Part shown: piece after piece, positions 49,900 to 59,604 of the stretch
Layout of the letters: every line of letters starts with the position of its first letter
Position numbering within the stretch: position 1 is the first letter of the stretch
DNA from: Halococcus morrhuae DSM 1307
GTDB lineage: Archaea; Halobacteriota; Halobacteria; Halobacteriales; Halococcaceae
DNA: 64,000 nt
Direction: 5' to 3'
Assembly: GCF_000336695.1 (NCBI RefSeq)
Contig: NZ_AOMC01000091.1
Coordinates: forward strand, 56,653-120,652
The notes under the pieces: model-generated
The model's input: the letters and a program-made list of their open reading frames with translations, nothing else
Database searches by the model: none
Told to the model about the DNA's origin: nothing
Made by a program: the position numbers and the translations under genes

Positions 49900-50816
49900 G
49901 ATGAATCTCCGTCGTACGCACTGAGAAAGTGAGCGATCGCCCGTGCACCCGCAGCAGCGGTCAGATTTTCAGAATCGAGCGGTGGCGCACACTCGACGAC
50001 CTCGAAGCCCGCTACACGGTCGTCGGCCGCAGTTGCTCTGAGCAGGCGGAACAGTTCGCGCGTCGTGAGTCCACCGGGTGTGGGTGCGCTCACGCCCGGT
50101 GCGGCCGTCGCGTCGAGCACGTCGAGATCGACGCTGACGTAGACTGTATCGACCCCGGCCATCGCATCGAGTGCGCGCTCGGCAGCACTCTCGACATCGT
50201 TGCCGACGGCCTCGCTTGTGACGATCTCGCCACCCTGTTCGTCCACATACTCGGCATACGCCGTCGATGTCTCGAAGTGGCGCGCGCCGACGCAGGCGTA
50301 GGCATCAAGCCCCGCCTCGTGAAGCTGCCGGTAGGGCGATCCGCTCGTCGGTTCGCCATGGACTTCCCGACAGTCGAGGTGGGCGTCGAAGTTGATGATG
50401 CCAAGCGAGTCCGAGAGCAGCGGCGCAGCGTTCGGGTACGTGAGCGAGTTGTCGCCACCGATGAAGATCGGCAGCGCGTCGCTCGCGTGAATTTCACGAG
50501 TCATCTCGCAGACCGATTCCTGGACCGCGCTGACGTCGCCATCCAGAGCCTCGACGTCGCCGAGATCGCCGATCGATTGGACGGATCCCGCGTCGAAGCG
50601 GTGGGTTTTGACTCCGGCGAGCGCCTCGCGGAGCGCTCCGGGTCCCTCGCGTGCGCCACGTCGGCCAATCACTGCGCTGTCGTACGGCTCGCCGACCAGA
50701 ACGGCATCGAACCCATCCATGTCGTCGAGGTTCGTTGGCTCGACGATGTCACCGAACTGCTCGTCGTTGGGGTCGGCGGAGGGGCCGTCCCAAGCCGGCG
50801 GTTCGCGCAGGCTCAT
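49896..50816 (-). CDS. hutG: Formimidoylglutamase
   Basis: A 306-residue arginase-superfamily formimidoylglutamase, which cleaves N-formimidoyl-glutamate to glutamate and formamide. The manganese-binding sequences GGDNSLT near residue 120, [10 protein letters not shown] near 140 and [15 protein letters not shown] near 225 are intact. It lies between hutI and hutU with 4-nt overlaps. The formamide it releases may feed the formamidase-like gene seen elsewhere in the window (45206-46120), although that is not on the same transcript. Confidence 0.95.
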   Translation of the reverse strand: MSLREPPAWDGPSADPNDEQFGDIVEPTNLDDMDGFDAVLVGEPYDSAVIGRRGAREGPGALREALAGVKTHRFDAGSVQSIGDLGDVEALDGDVSAVQESVCEMTREIHASDALPIFIGGDNSLTYPNAAPLLSDSLGIINFDAHLDCREVHGEPTSGSPYRQLHEAGLDAYACVGARHFETSTAYAEYVDEQGGEIVTSEAVGNDVESAAERALDAMAGVDTVYVSVDLDVLDATAAPGVSAPTPGGLTTRELFRLLRATAADDRVAGFEVVECAPPLDSENLTAAAGARAIAHFLSAYDGDSS

Positions 50817-52549
50817 CGCCGATCCCGCATCGGCACGGGCACGTCGGACTGGTCGGCCTCGTCGATGGCGTCCTCGTAGCCCGCGTCGGCGTGGCGGATC
50901 ACGCCCATTCCTGGATCGGTCGTGAACACGCGGCGGGCCTTCTCGGCGGCGAGCTCCGAGCCATCGAGCACGACGTGGTTGTTCGTGTGGAGCGCGTTGC
51001 CGATGCCGACGCCGCCGCCGTCGTGGACGCTCACGATGTCCGCACCCGCCGCGCAGTTCAGGAGGGCATTGAGGATCGGCCAGTCGGCGACCGCGTCGGT
51101 GCCGTCCTTCATGGCCTCGGTCTCGCGGTGCGGGCTGGCGACGCTGCCCGCGTCGAGGTGATCGCGCGTGACGACGATCGGCGCGCTGATCTCGCCGTCG
51201 GCGACCAGCTCGTTGATCCGGAGCGCGAAGCGTGCGCGTTCGGTGATGCCATCGTCATCGGTCCGATATCCGAGCCAGCAGACCCGCGAGGGAAGTCCCT
51301 GAAACGAGACCTGCTCCTGTGCGAGCTCGATCCAGCGGTTGAGCGAGTCGTTCTCGGGGAACAGCTCCGTGACCGCCTCGTCGGTACGGTGGATGTCGGC
51401 GGGATCGCCCGACAGCGCCGCCCAGCGGAACGGGCCGCGACCGCGACAGAACATCGGGCGAATGTACGCCGGCACGAATCCAGGGAAGTCGAACGCATCC
51501 TCACGCCCGCGATAGTCCTCGACCTGGCCACGGAGATTGTTGCCGTACTCGAAGGCGACCGCGCCGCGCTCCTGGAGGTCGAGGATGGCGTCGACGTGCC
51601 GTTCCATCGTATCGAGACTCTCCTCGACGTAGCGTTCCGGATTTTCTTCTCGAAGATCGTCAGCTTCGTCGACCGTGTAACCGCTCGGGTAGTAGCCTTC
51701 GAGTTCGTCGTGTGAACTCGTCTGATCGGTCACGATGTCGGGAACGAAATCGCGTTCGGCCATCGTTTCGAGCATGTCCGCGACGTTCATCTCGACCGCG
51801 ACGCTGTACGGTTCGCCAGCGTCGGCCGCCGCTTCGGCCTTGTCGAGCGCTTCGTCGAGATCCTCGGCGCGTTCCATCAGGTAGTCGGTGTCGAGGCGGC
51901 GCTCGATCCGATGGGCGTCAACCTCGGCAGCGATACAGACGCCCCTGTTCATCGTGACTGCGAGCGGCTGTGCGCCGCTCATTCCACCCAAACCGCCGGT
52001 GGCGACGATCTTGCCTTCGAGATCACTATCGTACTCCTGTCGACCGAGTTCGGCCAGGGTCTCGTAGGTACCCTGGAGGATTCCCTGGGTGCCGATGTAC
52101 GCCCACGAGCCGGCAGTCATCTGGCCGTACATGATCTTCCCCTCGGCTTCGAGTTCGTGGAAGTGTTCCCAACTGTCCCACTTTCCGACGAGGTTCGAGT
52201 TCGCGATCAGCACCCGGGGTGCGCGTTCGTGAGTCGGAAATCGTCCAACGGGTTTGCCCGACTGAACGAGCAGCGTTTCTTCAGCACCGAGTTCGCGCAG
52301 CTCGTCGAGGATCGCGTCGTAGGCGTCCCAGCTCCGGGCTGCCCTGCCGGTCCCGCCGTAGACGACCAGATCCTCGGGTTTTTCCGCTACCTCGGGATCG
52401 AGGTTGTTGTTGAGCATCCGAAGGGCCGCTTCCTGCCGCCAGCCCTCGCACTCGATGTCGGTGCCCGTGGGCGCACCCTGGTACTCGCGCCACTGCGCCG
52501 ACGGCTCGCCGATGCCGGTCTCGTCCGGTGCAGGTTCTTGTTCGCTCAT
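50813..52549 (-). CDS. hutU: Urocanate hydratase
   Basis: A 578-residue urocanase, which hydrates urocanate to imidazolone propionate using NAD+. The glycine-rich [14 protein letters not shown] segment near residue 187 and the late [15 protein letters not shown] motif ([18 protein letters not shown]) are clear. It opens the operon; its ATG 52549 is preceded on the minus strand by a TATA-like box (TATAAATC, about 52604-52611). It overlaps hutG by 4 nt. Confidence 0.97.
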   Translation of the reverse strand: MSEQEPAPDETGIGEPSAQWREYQGAPTGTDIECEGWRQEAALRMLNNNLDPEVAEKPEDLVVYGGTGRAARSWDAYDAILDELRELGAEETLLVQSGKPVGRFPTHERAPRVLIANSNLVGKWDSWEHFHELEAEGKIMYGQMTAGSWAYIGTQGILQGTYETLAELGRQEYDSDLEGKIVATGGLGGMSGAQPLAVTMNRGVCIAAEVDAHRIERRLDTDYLMERAEDLDEALDKAEAAADAGEPYSVAVEMNVADMLETMAERDFVPDIVTDQTSSHDELEGYYPSGYTVDEADDLREENPERYVEESLDTMERHVDAILDLQERGAVAFEYGNNLRGQVEDYRGREDAFDFPGFVPAYIRPMFCRGRGPFRWAALSGDPADIHRTDEAVTELFPENDSLNRWIELAQEQVSFQGLPSRVCWLGYRTDDDGITERARFALRINELVADGEISAPIVVTRDHLDAGSVASPHRETEAMKDGTDAVADWPILNALLNCAAGADIVSVHDGGGVGIGNALHTNNHVVLDGSELAAEKARRVFTTDPGMGVIRHADAGYEDAIDEADQSDVPVPMRDRR

Positions 52550-52949
52550 CGTCCAAACTATGCGAACGAGTCACGAGACGGTTTGGCCTCCAAGCGGTGG
52601 TTGATTTATAAGTCAGTCTGGGGAGGGGTAGTCACGACCGTTCGTGGATCGGTCGAATCGACGGCGCGAGCGATGGGTGTGAGCACGAATATAAAAATAC
52701 CCCTCCGTTCGGCAGTATTCCTTCCTTGTTTGCTCTGGGACAACAGAGTTCCATGCGAACAACACTCGGGATAGACGATCACAAACCAGCACCGTGCGCT
52801 GCCTCACGATCACGGATTGCACCGACCGTGGAGACGAAATCGGTCGCGAGAGTCGTCTTCGGTTCCACAAACGGTGATTCTGCTTGCTGGCGACGGAGCG
52901 AGCGAAGTGGGAAGTCATTTAGTGAGACCATCACGGATGGTCGACACGA
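52550..52949. other. 400-bp divergent intergenic region between hut and nhaC
   Basis: Two AT-rich boxes are present: TATAAATC on the minus strand near 52604-52611, probably the hut promoter, and AATATAAAAATA on the plus strand at about 52688-52699. A short Arg/Ser-rich frame (ATG 52754 to 52956) runs into the nhaC start but has poor composition. An inverted repeat GACCATC-ACG-GATGGTC lies at 52926-52942, 8 nt before the nhaC start, and a CTCTG-N6-CAGAG repeat is near 52734-52749. Confidence 0.5.
52926..52942. promoter_or_regulatory. Palindrome just upstream of the nhaC-like start
   Basis: GACCATC-ACG-GATGGTC is a 7-bp perfect inverted repeat with a 3-nt centre, ending 7 nt before the ATG at 52950. 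In a haloarchaeal gene this position fits an operator or a hairpin at the 5' end of the message. No known regulator is assigned. Confidence 0.45.
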
Positions 52950-54422
52950 ATGGTAGCGTTCGAACCGCGGCTGTTCGCGGAGATCGATCCCGACGAACGG
53001 CCGTCGCTCGCCGCGTCGCTCGTCCCCGTCGCGGCGATGATCGTCTTCCTCAGCGTCGGCATCGTCGTCTTCGACCTCGACCCGCAGTTTCCCCTGTTCT
53101 GGGGGATCGCCTTCACCGGGCTGTTCGTCCGATACCATCTCGGCTTCTCGTGGGACGCGCTCTACGACGGCATCACCGACAGCATCCTGATGGGGATGCG
53201 GGTCGTGCTCATCATGTTCGTCGTCTACGCGCTCGTCTCGACGTGGATCCAGGCCGGGACGATTCCCGGACTGATGTACTACGGTCTCGAACTGCTTACA
53301 CCCGAGATCTTCCTCCCGCTAACTGCGATCCTCGCCGCGATCGTCTCGTTCGCGGTCGGCTCCTCGTGGACGACCGCGGGCACGCTCGGGGTCGCCTTCA
53401 TCGGTATCGGCTCGGGGCTCGGCATCCCCGCGCCGATGACCGCCGGCGCGATCCTCTCGGGGGCCTACACCGGCGACAAGCAATCGCCGCTTTCCGATAC
53501 GACGAACCTCGCGGCCGCGGTGACGAACACCGATCTCTACGAGCACATCAACGCGATGCGCGCGGGCACGCTGGTGGCGTTCGGCCTCTCGGTCGTACTC
53601 TACGTTTTCCTCGGGCTGAGCGCCTCCGGAACGATCCCGGCCGGGCGCATCGGCGCGATCCAGAGCGCCATCGCGGGCTCCTACGCCGTGACGCCGCTCG
53701 TGTTCGTCCCGATCGCCGTCACCTTCGGGCTCGCCATCTACGGTATCCCGGCGCTCCCGACGCTCGGGACGGGCGTCTTCGCGGGCGCGCTCACCTCGAT
53801 GGCCGTTCAGGGGACCGGCTTCACCGCCGCGTGGACGGCCGCCCAGTCCGGGACGGCCCCCGAGACGGGGATGAAACTCGTCGACGGGCTACTCGAAAGC
53901 GGCGGCCTGCTCGGGGGTGCGTGGATCGTGACGATCGCACTCGCCGCGCTCTCGCTGGGTGGCATCCTCGAACGAACGGGCATGCTTGCCGTGCTCGCCC
54001 ACCATCTCGGTCGGCTGAGTCGTGGCGTGGCGAGTCTCACCGGCGTGACGGCGATCTCGGCCGTGGCGATGAACATGCTCGCCGCCGAGCAGTACATCAG
54101 CATCGTCGTCCCTGGGATGACCCTTCGCAATCTCTACAACGAACAGGGCCTGCAGAGCAAGAACCTCTCGCGCGCCGTCGAGGCCAGCGGGACGACCTCC
54201 GCGGCACTCATCCCCTGGAACAGCGGCGGGCTGTTCATGGCCGGTACGCTCGGCGTCTCGACGCTGTCGTACGCGCCGTACTACTTCTTCGGGTTCCTCT
54301 CGCCGCTCGTCCTCATCGTCATGGGGCTCACCGGCTGGCAGATCGCGTACAAAGAGGGGGAAGCGGGCGAGACGACACCGAAAAGCGAGGGGTCCGTCCC
54401 CGCCGCCCCCGGCGAGGACTGA
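52950..54422 (+). CDS. NhaC family Na+/H+ antiporter
   Basis: A 490-residue membrane protein with about 12 hydrophobic segments, of the NhaC family. Recognisable segments are SFAVGSSWTTAGTLGVAFIGIG near residues 130-150, the acidic ILSGAYTGDKQSPLSDTTNLAA near 170-190 and AVEASGTTSAALIPWNSGG near 410. NhaC exchanges sodium for protons, a key process in a high-salt cell. The start ATG 52950 is just after the palindrome described nearby. The acidic C-terminal tail is hydrophilic. Monocistronic. Confidence 0.92.
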   Translation: MVAFEPRLFAEIDPDERPSLAASLVPVAAMIVFLSVGIVVFDLDPQFPLFWGIAFTGLFVRYHLGFSWDALYDGITDSILMGMRVVLIMFVVYALVSTWIQAGTIPGLMYYGLELLTPEIFLPLTAILAAIVSFAVGSSWTTAGTLGVAFIGIGSGLGIPAPMTAGAILSGAYTGDKQSPLSDTTNLAAAVTNTDLYEHINAMRAGTLVAFGLSVVLYVFLGLSASGTIPAGRIGAIQSAIAGSYAVTPLVFVPIAVTFGLAIYGIPALPTLGTGVFAGALTSMAVQGTGFTAAWTAAQSGTAPETGMKLVDGLLESGGLLGGAWIVTIALAALSLGGILERTGMLAVLAHHLGRLSRGVASLTGVTAISAVAMNMLAAEQYISIVVPGMTLRNLYNEQGLQSKNLSRAVEASGTTSAALIPWNSGGLFMAGTLGVSTLSYAPYYFFGFLSPLVLIVMGLTGWQIAYKEGEAGETTPKSEGSVPAAPGED

Positions 54423-54466
54423 TTCCCATGAGGCAGATTTAGGGCGGCGCGGCCGTTGTGCGGCGT

Positions 54467-55120
54467 ATGTACGAGGCGACCTTCCGCATCGAGGGTGACG
54501 GGGCCTACGCCGCCGCGACCGCAGGAACGGATGCGACGGTCGAGCTGTGGTGTAACGACCACTGCGATCTCCTCTACGTCACGAACGAGGCCGTCGACGG
54601 GATACGCGCGCACGTCCGCGAGCGCGTCGGCATCAAGGACAGTCTCCAGCGGCCGAACGAGTCGGTGCTCGTCACCGACGACTGTCTGAAACGCCACGAG
54701 CGAAGTTCGATCGAGACGTATCTCGCCCGCCACGACTGCCTGCTCCTGCCGCCGCTGCGCTACGCCGGTGGTGCGAAGTCCTGTCGCGTGCTCGCGCTCG
54801 ATCCGGCCAATCTGACGGGCTGTTATCGCGATCTCGTCGACGACGGTTTCTCGGTCTCGGTCGAACGGAAACGCGAGATCGAGACGGTCGCCCACGACGC
54901 GCCGTTGCTCAGCCTCGACAGCGTGCTGCCCGATCTCTCGCCCCGCCAGCGTGAGACGCTCACGACCGCCCACGGAAAGGGCTACTACGAAATCCCACGC
55001 GAAACGACGACGAGCGAGATCGCCGCTGCGATCGGCGTCGAACGGCGCACCGCCGAGGAACATCTCCGGCGTGCGGAAAACAAACTCATGGCGGCGCTGA
55101 TGCAGTACGTCGGCGTCTGA
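54467..55120 (+). CDS. Bat-type regulator with HTH_10 domain
   Basis: A 217-residue haloarchaeal regulator. The N-terminal part has no clear sensory domain name but includes DHCDLLYVTNEAVDGI and VTDDCLKRHERSSIETYLARHDCLLLPPL segments that look like a ligand or partner-binding region. The C-terminal HTH_10 domain (about residues 165-217: LSPRQRETLTTAHGKGYYE, TTSEIAAAIGVERRTAEEHLRRAENKLM) is the DNA-binding type found in bacterio-opsin activators (Bat). The target genes are unknown. It lies downstream of the NhaC-like gene, but on its own transcript. The start at ATG 54467 is preferred over GTG 54458. Confidence 0.88.
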   Translation: MYEATFRIEGDGAYAAATAGTDATVELWCNDHCDLLYVTNEAVDGIRAHVRERVGIKDSLQRPNESVLVTDDCLKRHERSSIETYLARHDCLLLPPLRYAGGAKSCRVLALDPANLTGCYRDLVDDGFSVSVERKREIETVAHDAPLLSLDSVLPDLSPRQRETLTTAHGKGYYEIPRETTTSEIAAAIGVERRTAEEHLRRAENKLMAALMQYVGV

Positions 55121-55207
55121 GACGCCCGTACCAGCCCGGATTGCGAAGATCGCAGTCCCGTGCGGGTCGGTATCGTTTTGACCGCTGATCACCTACGAGA
55201 CGGTACG

Positions 55208-55813
55208 ATGATGGCAACGACACACGCGCTGGCCGGCGTTGCCGTCGCCTCGCTCGTCGCGCTCGGTGCTCCCGAACAGGTGGACGTGGCGCTCGCGGCG
55301 GCGTTCGTCGGCGGCCTGTTCCCCGACCTCGATCTCTACGCCGGCCACCGCAAGACGCTCCACTTCCCGGTCTACTACTGGCCGTTCGCGCTCGCCGCCG
55401 GCGCACTCGCCATCGTTTCGACCGGACCGGCGACCGTCGCCCTCGCCTGTTTCCTCCTCGCGGCGGCGCTCCACTCGACGATGGACGTCTTCGGCGGCGG
55501 GCTCGAACTCCGGCCGTGGCTGGCGACCTCCGAGCGGGCGGTGTACGACCACTTCGCGGGTCAGTGGCGTCGACCGCGGCGCTGGGTGCGCTACGACGGC
55601 GCGCCCGAGGATGCGCTGCTCGGCGCGCTGTTGGCTGTTCCGCCGCTGCTCGTCGCCGGCGCGCCGCTGCGCTGGCTGATCGGGGCGACAGTCTGTCTCT
55701 CGGTCGGCTACGCGCTCGTCCGCCGGCGAGTGCCCGCAGTGACCGAGCATCTGGTCGGGTTCGTCCCCGCCACGATGACCGAGTACGTCCCCGAACGGTT
55801 CGTCGAGGGCTGA
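55208..55813 (+). CDS. Membrane-bound metal-dependent hydrolase family protein (YdjM/DUF457-like)
   Basis: A 201-residue membrane protein with about five hydrophobic segments. The first has THALAGVAVASLV and a following FVGGLFPDLDLYAGHRKTLHFPV segment with conserved His and Asp residues, as in the YdjM/DUF457 group of membrane-bound hydrolases; a second His-Asp set follows in ALHSTMDVFGGG. The family is thought to bind metal; its substrate is unknown. Two adjacent ATGs (55208, 55211) are possible. It stands alone between a Bat-like regulator and a universal stress protein gene. Confidence 0.85.
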   Translation: MMATTHALAGVAVASLVALGAPEQVDVALAAAFVGGLFPDLDLYAGHRKTLHFPVYYWPFALAAGALAIVSTGPATVALACFLLAAALHSTMDVFGGGLELRPWLATSERAVYDHFAGQWRRPRRWVRYDGAPEDALLGALLAVPPLLVAGAPLRWLIGATVCLSVGYALVRRRVPAVTEHLVGFVPATMTEYVPERFVEG

Positions 55814-55916
55814 CGCGGCCATTGCGGATCGCCGACCTGCCAAGCCGCAGTCGAATTCCGTCGACGTCGCCGGCCACCGTTTTTTGTCACTCGCCGTCGA
55901 ACGTCCGCTGACGATC

Positions 55917-56792
55917 ATGTACGACACCATCCTCGTTCCGACCGACGGCAGCACCGGGGCGCGCGCGGCCGCACAGCATGCGCTGGCGCTCGCGGACGCC
56001 TTCGACAGTCGACTCCAGTTTCTGAGCGTCGTCAACGCCACGAACGAGGACGGAATCGTCGGTCTCGATTCGATCTCCGAGCGGCGGACGGTGCTCGACG
56101 AGGAGGCGACCGACGCGCTCGAAACGCTCGAAGCGCTCGCGACCGAGACGGACGTTTCCTACGAGACGGCGATCGAACACGGTACGGTCCACGAGACGAT
56201 CCTCGATATCGCCGACCGTGACGCCGATCTCGTCGCGATGGGCACCCACGGGCGTACGGGCCTCCAGCGCGTGCTCATCGGCAGCGTGACCGAGCGCGTC
56301 GGCCGGACGAGCGACGTCCCCGTCTTCACGACGCGACGGGAACCGGCCACCGACGCCGGCTACGGCGACGTGCTGATCCCGACCGACGGCAGCGACGCCG
56401 CGAACGCCGCCGTCGAGCATGGGCTGGCGATCGCCGATCGCTACGACGGCACCGTCCACGCGCTGTCGGTCGTCGATTTGAACTCGCTGGCGGGCTCCTA
56501 CGACGTCGGCCCCGGCATCTCGACGGTCATCGACGCCTGGTCGGACGACTGCGAGCGCGCCGTCGCGACCGTTGCCGACGCGGCCGGGGAGCGCGGGATC
56601 GACGTCGTCACCGAGGTCGTCCAGGGTACACCCTACCGGGCCATCACCGACTACGTTGACGCGGCGGGTATCGATCTCGTCACGATGGGGACGCACGGCC
56701 GGACGGGGATCGAACGTTACCTCGTCGGCAGCGTGACCGAGCGCGTCGTCAGAACCAGCGACGTCCCCGTTCTCACGACGCGAGACGTCTGA
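55917..56792 (+). CDS. Tandem universal stress protein (two UspA domains)
   Basis: A 291-residue protein with two UspA domains: residues about 1-140 and 150-291. Each starts ILVPTDGS or VLIPTDGS and ends with a MGTHGRTG-x9-GSVTERV motif, the nucleotide-binding G-2x-G-9x-G-S/T signature, so both probably bind ATP. Such proteins help cells survive stress. The start ATG 55917 is preferred to an upstream in-frame start that would add 11 residues. The two halves are about 40% similar by eye, so it looks like an internal duplication. Confidence 0.95.
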   Translation: MYDTILVPTDGSTGARAAAQHALALADAFDSRLQFLSVVNATNEDGIVGLDSISERRTVLDEEATDALETLEALATETDVSYETAIEHGTVHETILDIADRDADLVAMGTHGRTGLQRVLIGSVTERVGRTSDVPVFTTRREPATDAGYGDVLIPTDGSDAANAAVEHGLAIADRYDGTVHALSVVDLNSLAGSYDVGPGISTVIDAWSDDCERAVATVADAAGERGIDVVTEVVQGTPYRAITDYVDAAGIDLVTMGTHGRTGIERYLVGSVTERVVRTSDVPVLTTRDV

Positions 56793-56949
56793 TTGGCCGA
56801 CCGTCGGAGCCACGCTTTCGATGCGCCATCGGTCGTCGGCGATGCGCAGTAACGTGCCGGCCGCACGGCGATGGCCGCCGACAAACGAGTGCGTTTGTTT
56901 TGCACTGACACGCGACGATTGTCCTGATTGACTGCGAACGATCGAACCA

Positions 56950-56962
56950 ATAGCAATATAAT
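56950..56962 (+). promoter_or_regulatory. TATA-like promoter upstream of a short ORF and the EamA gene
   Basis: The sequence AATATAATGG at about 56954-56963 lies 26-35 nt before an ATG at 56989, which opens a 27-codon frame, and about 110 nt before the EamA permease ATG at 57069. The spacing fits an almost leaderless transcript starting near 56983. Confidence 0.4.
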
Positions 56963-56988
56963 GGTGTGACGATTCAGTTGTCGACGAG

Positions 56989-57072
56989 ATGATTGCACTC
57001 GATTCGATAGCAGGTAGTTCGGCTCTCCGATCGCGGTTCGACGCGCGTCCGACCGGCCGGCGGTGTCGATGA
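56989..57072 (+). CDS. Putative 27-codon upstream ORF coupled to the EamA permease gene
   Basis: ATG 56989 opens 27 codons that end with TGA at 57070-57072, overlapping the permease ATG (57069) in an ATGA junction. The peptide is Arg-rich toward its end (six Arg in the last 14 residues). The overlap and the TATA-like box about 30 nt upstream suggest that it may be translated first and feed ribosomes into the permease gene. Without expression data it could also be chance. Confidence 0.35.
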   Translation: MIALDSIAGSSALRSRFDARPTGRRCR

Positions 57073-58037
57073 GCACACGGCAACTGGCGATCGCGTTCGT
57101 CACGCTCGGCACGCTCTGGGGGAGTTCGTTCGTCGCGATCGACCTCGGACTGCCGTACTTCCCGCCGCTGGAGTTCGCTGGCTTACGGTTCCTCATCGCC
57201 GGCGTGGTGATCCTGGCCTACGCGTGGCTGACGACGCCGCGCTGGCGACCACGGGGTCGTCGTGAATGGACGCTCGCGGGCGTCGCGGGGGCCTTTCTCA
57301 TCGGCGGCCACCACTCGTTTCTCTATCTCGGCCAGCAGTATCTCAGCGGTGCCGTCGCGGCCATCGTCGTCAGCCTCGGGCCGGTGCTGACGGCGCTGTT
57401 CGCCGTCGCCATCCTCGATGCCCATCTCTCGGCGCTCGACGGGCTCGGGTTCGCGTTCGGCCTCTTCGGCGTGTTGCTGGTCGCCCAGCCGGGCATCGCC
57501 GAGGAGAGCAGCCTGCCGCTCGCCGAGCGGATCGCGGCGCTCGATCCCGGCGCGCTGCTGGCCGGCGACATGACGGGCATCGTGCTGGTCTTCTTCGCGG
57601 CGGCCTCGTTCGCGCTCGGCGGCGTGCTGACACGCACGATCGAGACGACGCTGCCGATGCGCACCGTCCAGGCCTGGGCGATGTTGATCGGGGCGGCGCT
57701 GCTCATGCTCACGGGCGGCCTGCGCGGCGAGTCGCTCGCCGCCATCCGATGGACGCCGACGGCGGGGATCTCGCTGCTCTATCTCGGCCTCGTCTCGGGT
57801 GCCGGAGCCTTTCTCATCTACTTCACGCTGCTCGATCGCCTCGGCCCGGCACAGGTCAACCTCATCGGCTATCTCGAACCCGCGGCCGCGACCGTGCTCT
57901 CGTGGCTCGTCCTCGGCCAGCTCATCGACACGCTGACCGCGCTCGGCTTCGCCGCCATCATCGCCGGGTTCGTCTGCATCCAGCGGCGCTCGCTGGTCAA
58001 TCTCTTCGTCCGGCAGTCGTCACCTACCTCGGACTGA
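57069..58037 (+). CDS. EamA/DMT superfamily permease
   Basis: A 322-residue permease with ten hydrophobic segments in two repeats of five, as in the EamA (RhaT/DMT) family. Repeat starts are visible as TLGTLWGSSFVAIDLGL and, in the second half, VFFAASFALGGVLTRTIE. These proteins export or import small metabolites such as amino acids or sugars. The substrate is unknown. A GTG at 57063 could add two residues; the ATG at 57069 is preferred because it forms an ATGA junction with the short upstream frame. It is convergent with the trmI-nac pair. Confidence 0.9.
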   Translation: MSTRQLAIAFVTLGTLWGSSFVAIDLGLPYFPPLEFAGLRFLIAGVVILAYAWLTTPRWRPRGRREWTLAGVAGAFLIGGHHSFLYLGQQYLSGAVAAIVVSLGPVLTALFAVAILDAHLSALDGLGFAFGLFGVLLVAQPGIAEESSLPLAERIAALDPGALLAGDMTGIVLVFFAAASFALGGVLTRTIETTLPMRTVQAWAMLIGAALLMLTGGLRGESLAAIRWTPTAGISLLYLGLVSGAGAFLIYFTLLDRLGPAQVNLIGYLEPAAATVLSWLVLGQLIDTLTALGFAAIIAGFVCIQRRSLVNLFVRQSSPTSD

Positions 58038-58084
58038 CCGTCCAGCACCTCTCCGAACGAACGGTCGATGGCGATCGACGATCC

Positions 58085-58822
58085 CTATTTGCGGGCGAAA
58101 ATCAGATAGCCGGTGTGCCCGACGCCGGCCGTCGAGGGGCGCGTCCCGCGCTCGTCGACGTCCATCTCGCGCTGGATCGTCTCGTACGTGTCGGCGTCCA
58201 TCCCCACCGAGTCGAGCGTTTCGACCGTCTCGCGCATGCTCTCGACGAACGGCGAATAGACCGCGACGAACCCGCCAGGAACTAGCAGATCGGGTGCGTG
58301 TTCCACGACCGCCGGCGCGTCCGCAGTATCGAGTGTGAGCAGGTCGAAGCGACGATCGAGTTCGCCGAGTTCGTCGAGCACGTCGCCAGTACGGACGTCG
58401 ACGCTGCCGCCGGTCGTCTCCTCTTCGACCCCGGCGAGAGTCATGTTCTCGCGGGCGACGGCGGCGAACTCGGAATCCTGTTCGTACGTCACGACCGACG
58501 CACCAGCGCGGCCGAGCGCGGCAGCGAGCACGCCCGTCCCGGTGCCGGCGTCGAGCACCCGATCGCCGGCCGCGACGCCGGTGTGGCCCATCAGCAGACC
58601 GATATCTCGGGGCAACATCGGTGCGCCGGTGCGCTCGAAGTGGTTGAAGAGATCCGGACCGCGGAGCTCCCGGACTTCGAATTCGGTGCCGAGATGCGTT
58701 TCGAGCACGTCGCCAGCGCTCGCGTCCGTCGGTACGTCGAGCACGCCGAGATCCGTTTCGAGCGTCTCGCCCGGCTCGCGGAGATACTCGCGGCCCTCGC
58801 CGACGAGCAGAACGGCCGTCAC
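58085..58822 (-). CDS. trmI: tRNA (adenine-N1)-methyltransferase TrmI
   Basis: A 245-residue Rossmann-fold methyltransferase of the archaeal TrmI (Gcd14/TRM61) type, which makes m1A at position 57/58 of tRNA. Clear markers are [33 protein letters not shown] near residues 55-87, [14 protein letters not shown] (SAM-binding loop), [11 protein letters not shown] near residue 165 and GGFVAVYSP. It overlaps the upstream nac gene by 4 nt, so the two are on one transcript. Length is typical. Confidence 0.94.
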   Translation of the reverse strand: MTAVLLVGEGREYLREPGETLETDLGVLDVPTDASAGDVLETHLGTEFEVRELRGPDLFNHFERTGAPMLPRDIGLLMGHTGVAAGDRVLDAGTGTGVLAAALGRAGASVVTYEQDSEFAAVARENMTLAGVEEETTGGSVDVRTGDVLDELGELDRRFDLLTLDTADAPAVVEHAPDLLVPGGFVAVYSPFVESMRETVETLDSVGMDADTYETIQREMDVDERGTRPSTAGVGHTGYLIFARK

Positions 58823-59208
58823 TCCAGTCGCGAGACCGCCGCCGCGAGGTCGCCGTCCTCGGCGTCAAGCGCCTCGCGTGCCTCCTCCGGGCTCGCATCC
58901 GTGCGCTGGGCGACGATATCGACGTCCGAATCGGGGATCCGATCCGTACCATCCTCGGCATCGTCGTCGCCCTCGCCGAGCGGGATCGCTTCCTCGTCGG
59001 CCGAACGGCTCTCGGGTTCGCCCGTGATGGTGTAGGTCGCCTGTCCCTGAGCGTCCATCCGCTGGACCTCGGCGTCGTCGAAGACGAGCTCCTCGTCGCC
59101 GGTGCGAATGATTATCTCCTCGGCATCGATCTCCTCGATGTCGATGCCCATCTGTTTCATCATCTGTTGCATCTTGCGCGGGTTCAGACCGCCGCCTCCT
59201 CCGAACAT
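58819..59208 (-). CDS. nac: Archaeal nascent polypeptide-associated complex protein
   Basis: A 129-residue homodimeric archaeal NAC, which binds nascent chains at the ribosome exit. The N-terminal segment [19 protein letters not shown] and the NAC beta-core (about residues 30-65, [17 protein letters not shown]) are typical. A C-terminal UBA domain ([31 protein letters not shown]) closes it. The middle linker is very acidic, as expected for a halophile. The start at ATG 59208 is chosen by homology; a longer frame upstream has no support. It overlaps trmI. Confidence 0.95.
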   Translation of the reverse strand: MFGGGGGLNPRKMQQMMKQMGIDIEEIDAEEIIIRTGDEELVFDDAEVQRMDAQGQATYTITGEPESRSADEEAIPLGEGDDDAEDGTDRIPDSDVDIVAQRTDASPEEAREALDAEDGDLAAAVSRLE

Positions 59209-59304
59209 ATCTGCGGATGGACAGCCAGCGCCTTGTGGCTTCCGACCCACTCCGAGACGACCGCGGAGGCAAACGGTTTTGCGCCACCGCCCCCCAGAGG
59301 ACCC

Positions 59305-59604
59305 ATGCGCCGAGCGGATGCCGACGCGACGACGCGCCAGCGCATCGCCGACCATCTCCGCGAACAGCCGGCCGCCGCGAGCACTCTCGCGACCGAGTTC
59401 GCCATTACGACTGCAAGCGCGCTCGATCACGTCGAACACGTCGCCCAGTCGATCGACGGGACCGACGAGGAGCTGCTGGTCGCGCCGCCGGAGTGTCGCG
59501 ACTGCGGGTTCGACGAGTTCGACGACCGCATCAACCGGCCCTCACGCTGTCCCGAGTGCAAGAGCGAGGCCATCGAAGAGCCGCGCTTCACTGTCGAGAG
59601 GTAG
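59305..59604 (+). CDS. Small winged-helix/zinc-ribbon regulator
   Basis: A 99-residue protein. The N-terminal half (about residues 8-45) looks like a small winged helix ([38 protein letters not shown]), and the C-terminal half has two CxxC pairs (CRDC and CPEC) forming a zinc ribbon. This layout is found in small archaeal transcription regulators related to the transcription factor E/TFB zinc-ribbon type. The targets are unknown. Its 3' end overlaps the converging regulator gene (59588-60388) by 17 nt. Confidence 0.85.
   Translation: MRRADADATTRQRIADHLREQPAAASTLATEFAITTASALDHVEHVAQSIDGTDEELLVAPPECRDCGFDEFDDRINRPSRCPECKSEAIEEPRFTVER

Noticed and set aside
52754..52956. Short plus-strand ORF of 67 codons before nhaC
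   Set aside because: It is Arg/Ser-rich with poor haloarchaeal composition and runs into the nhaC start in another frame. A weak TATA-like box upstream is not enough to call it.
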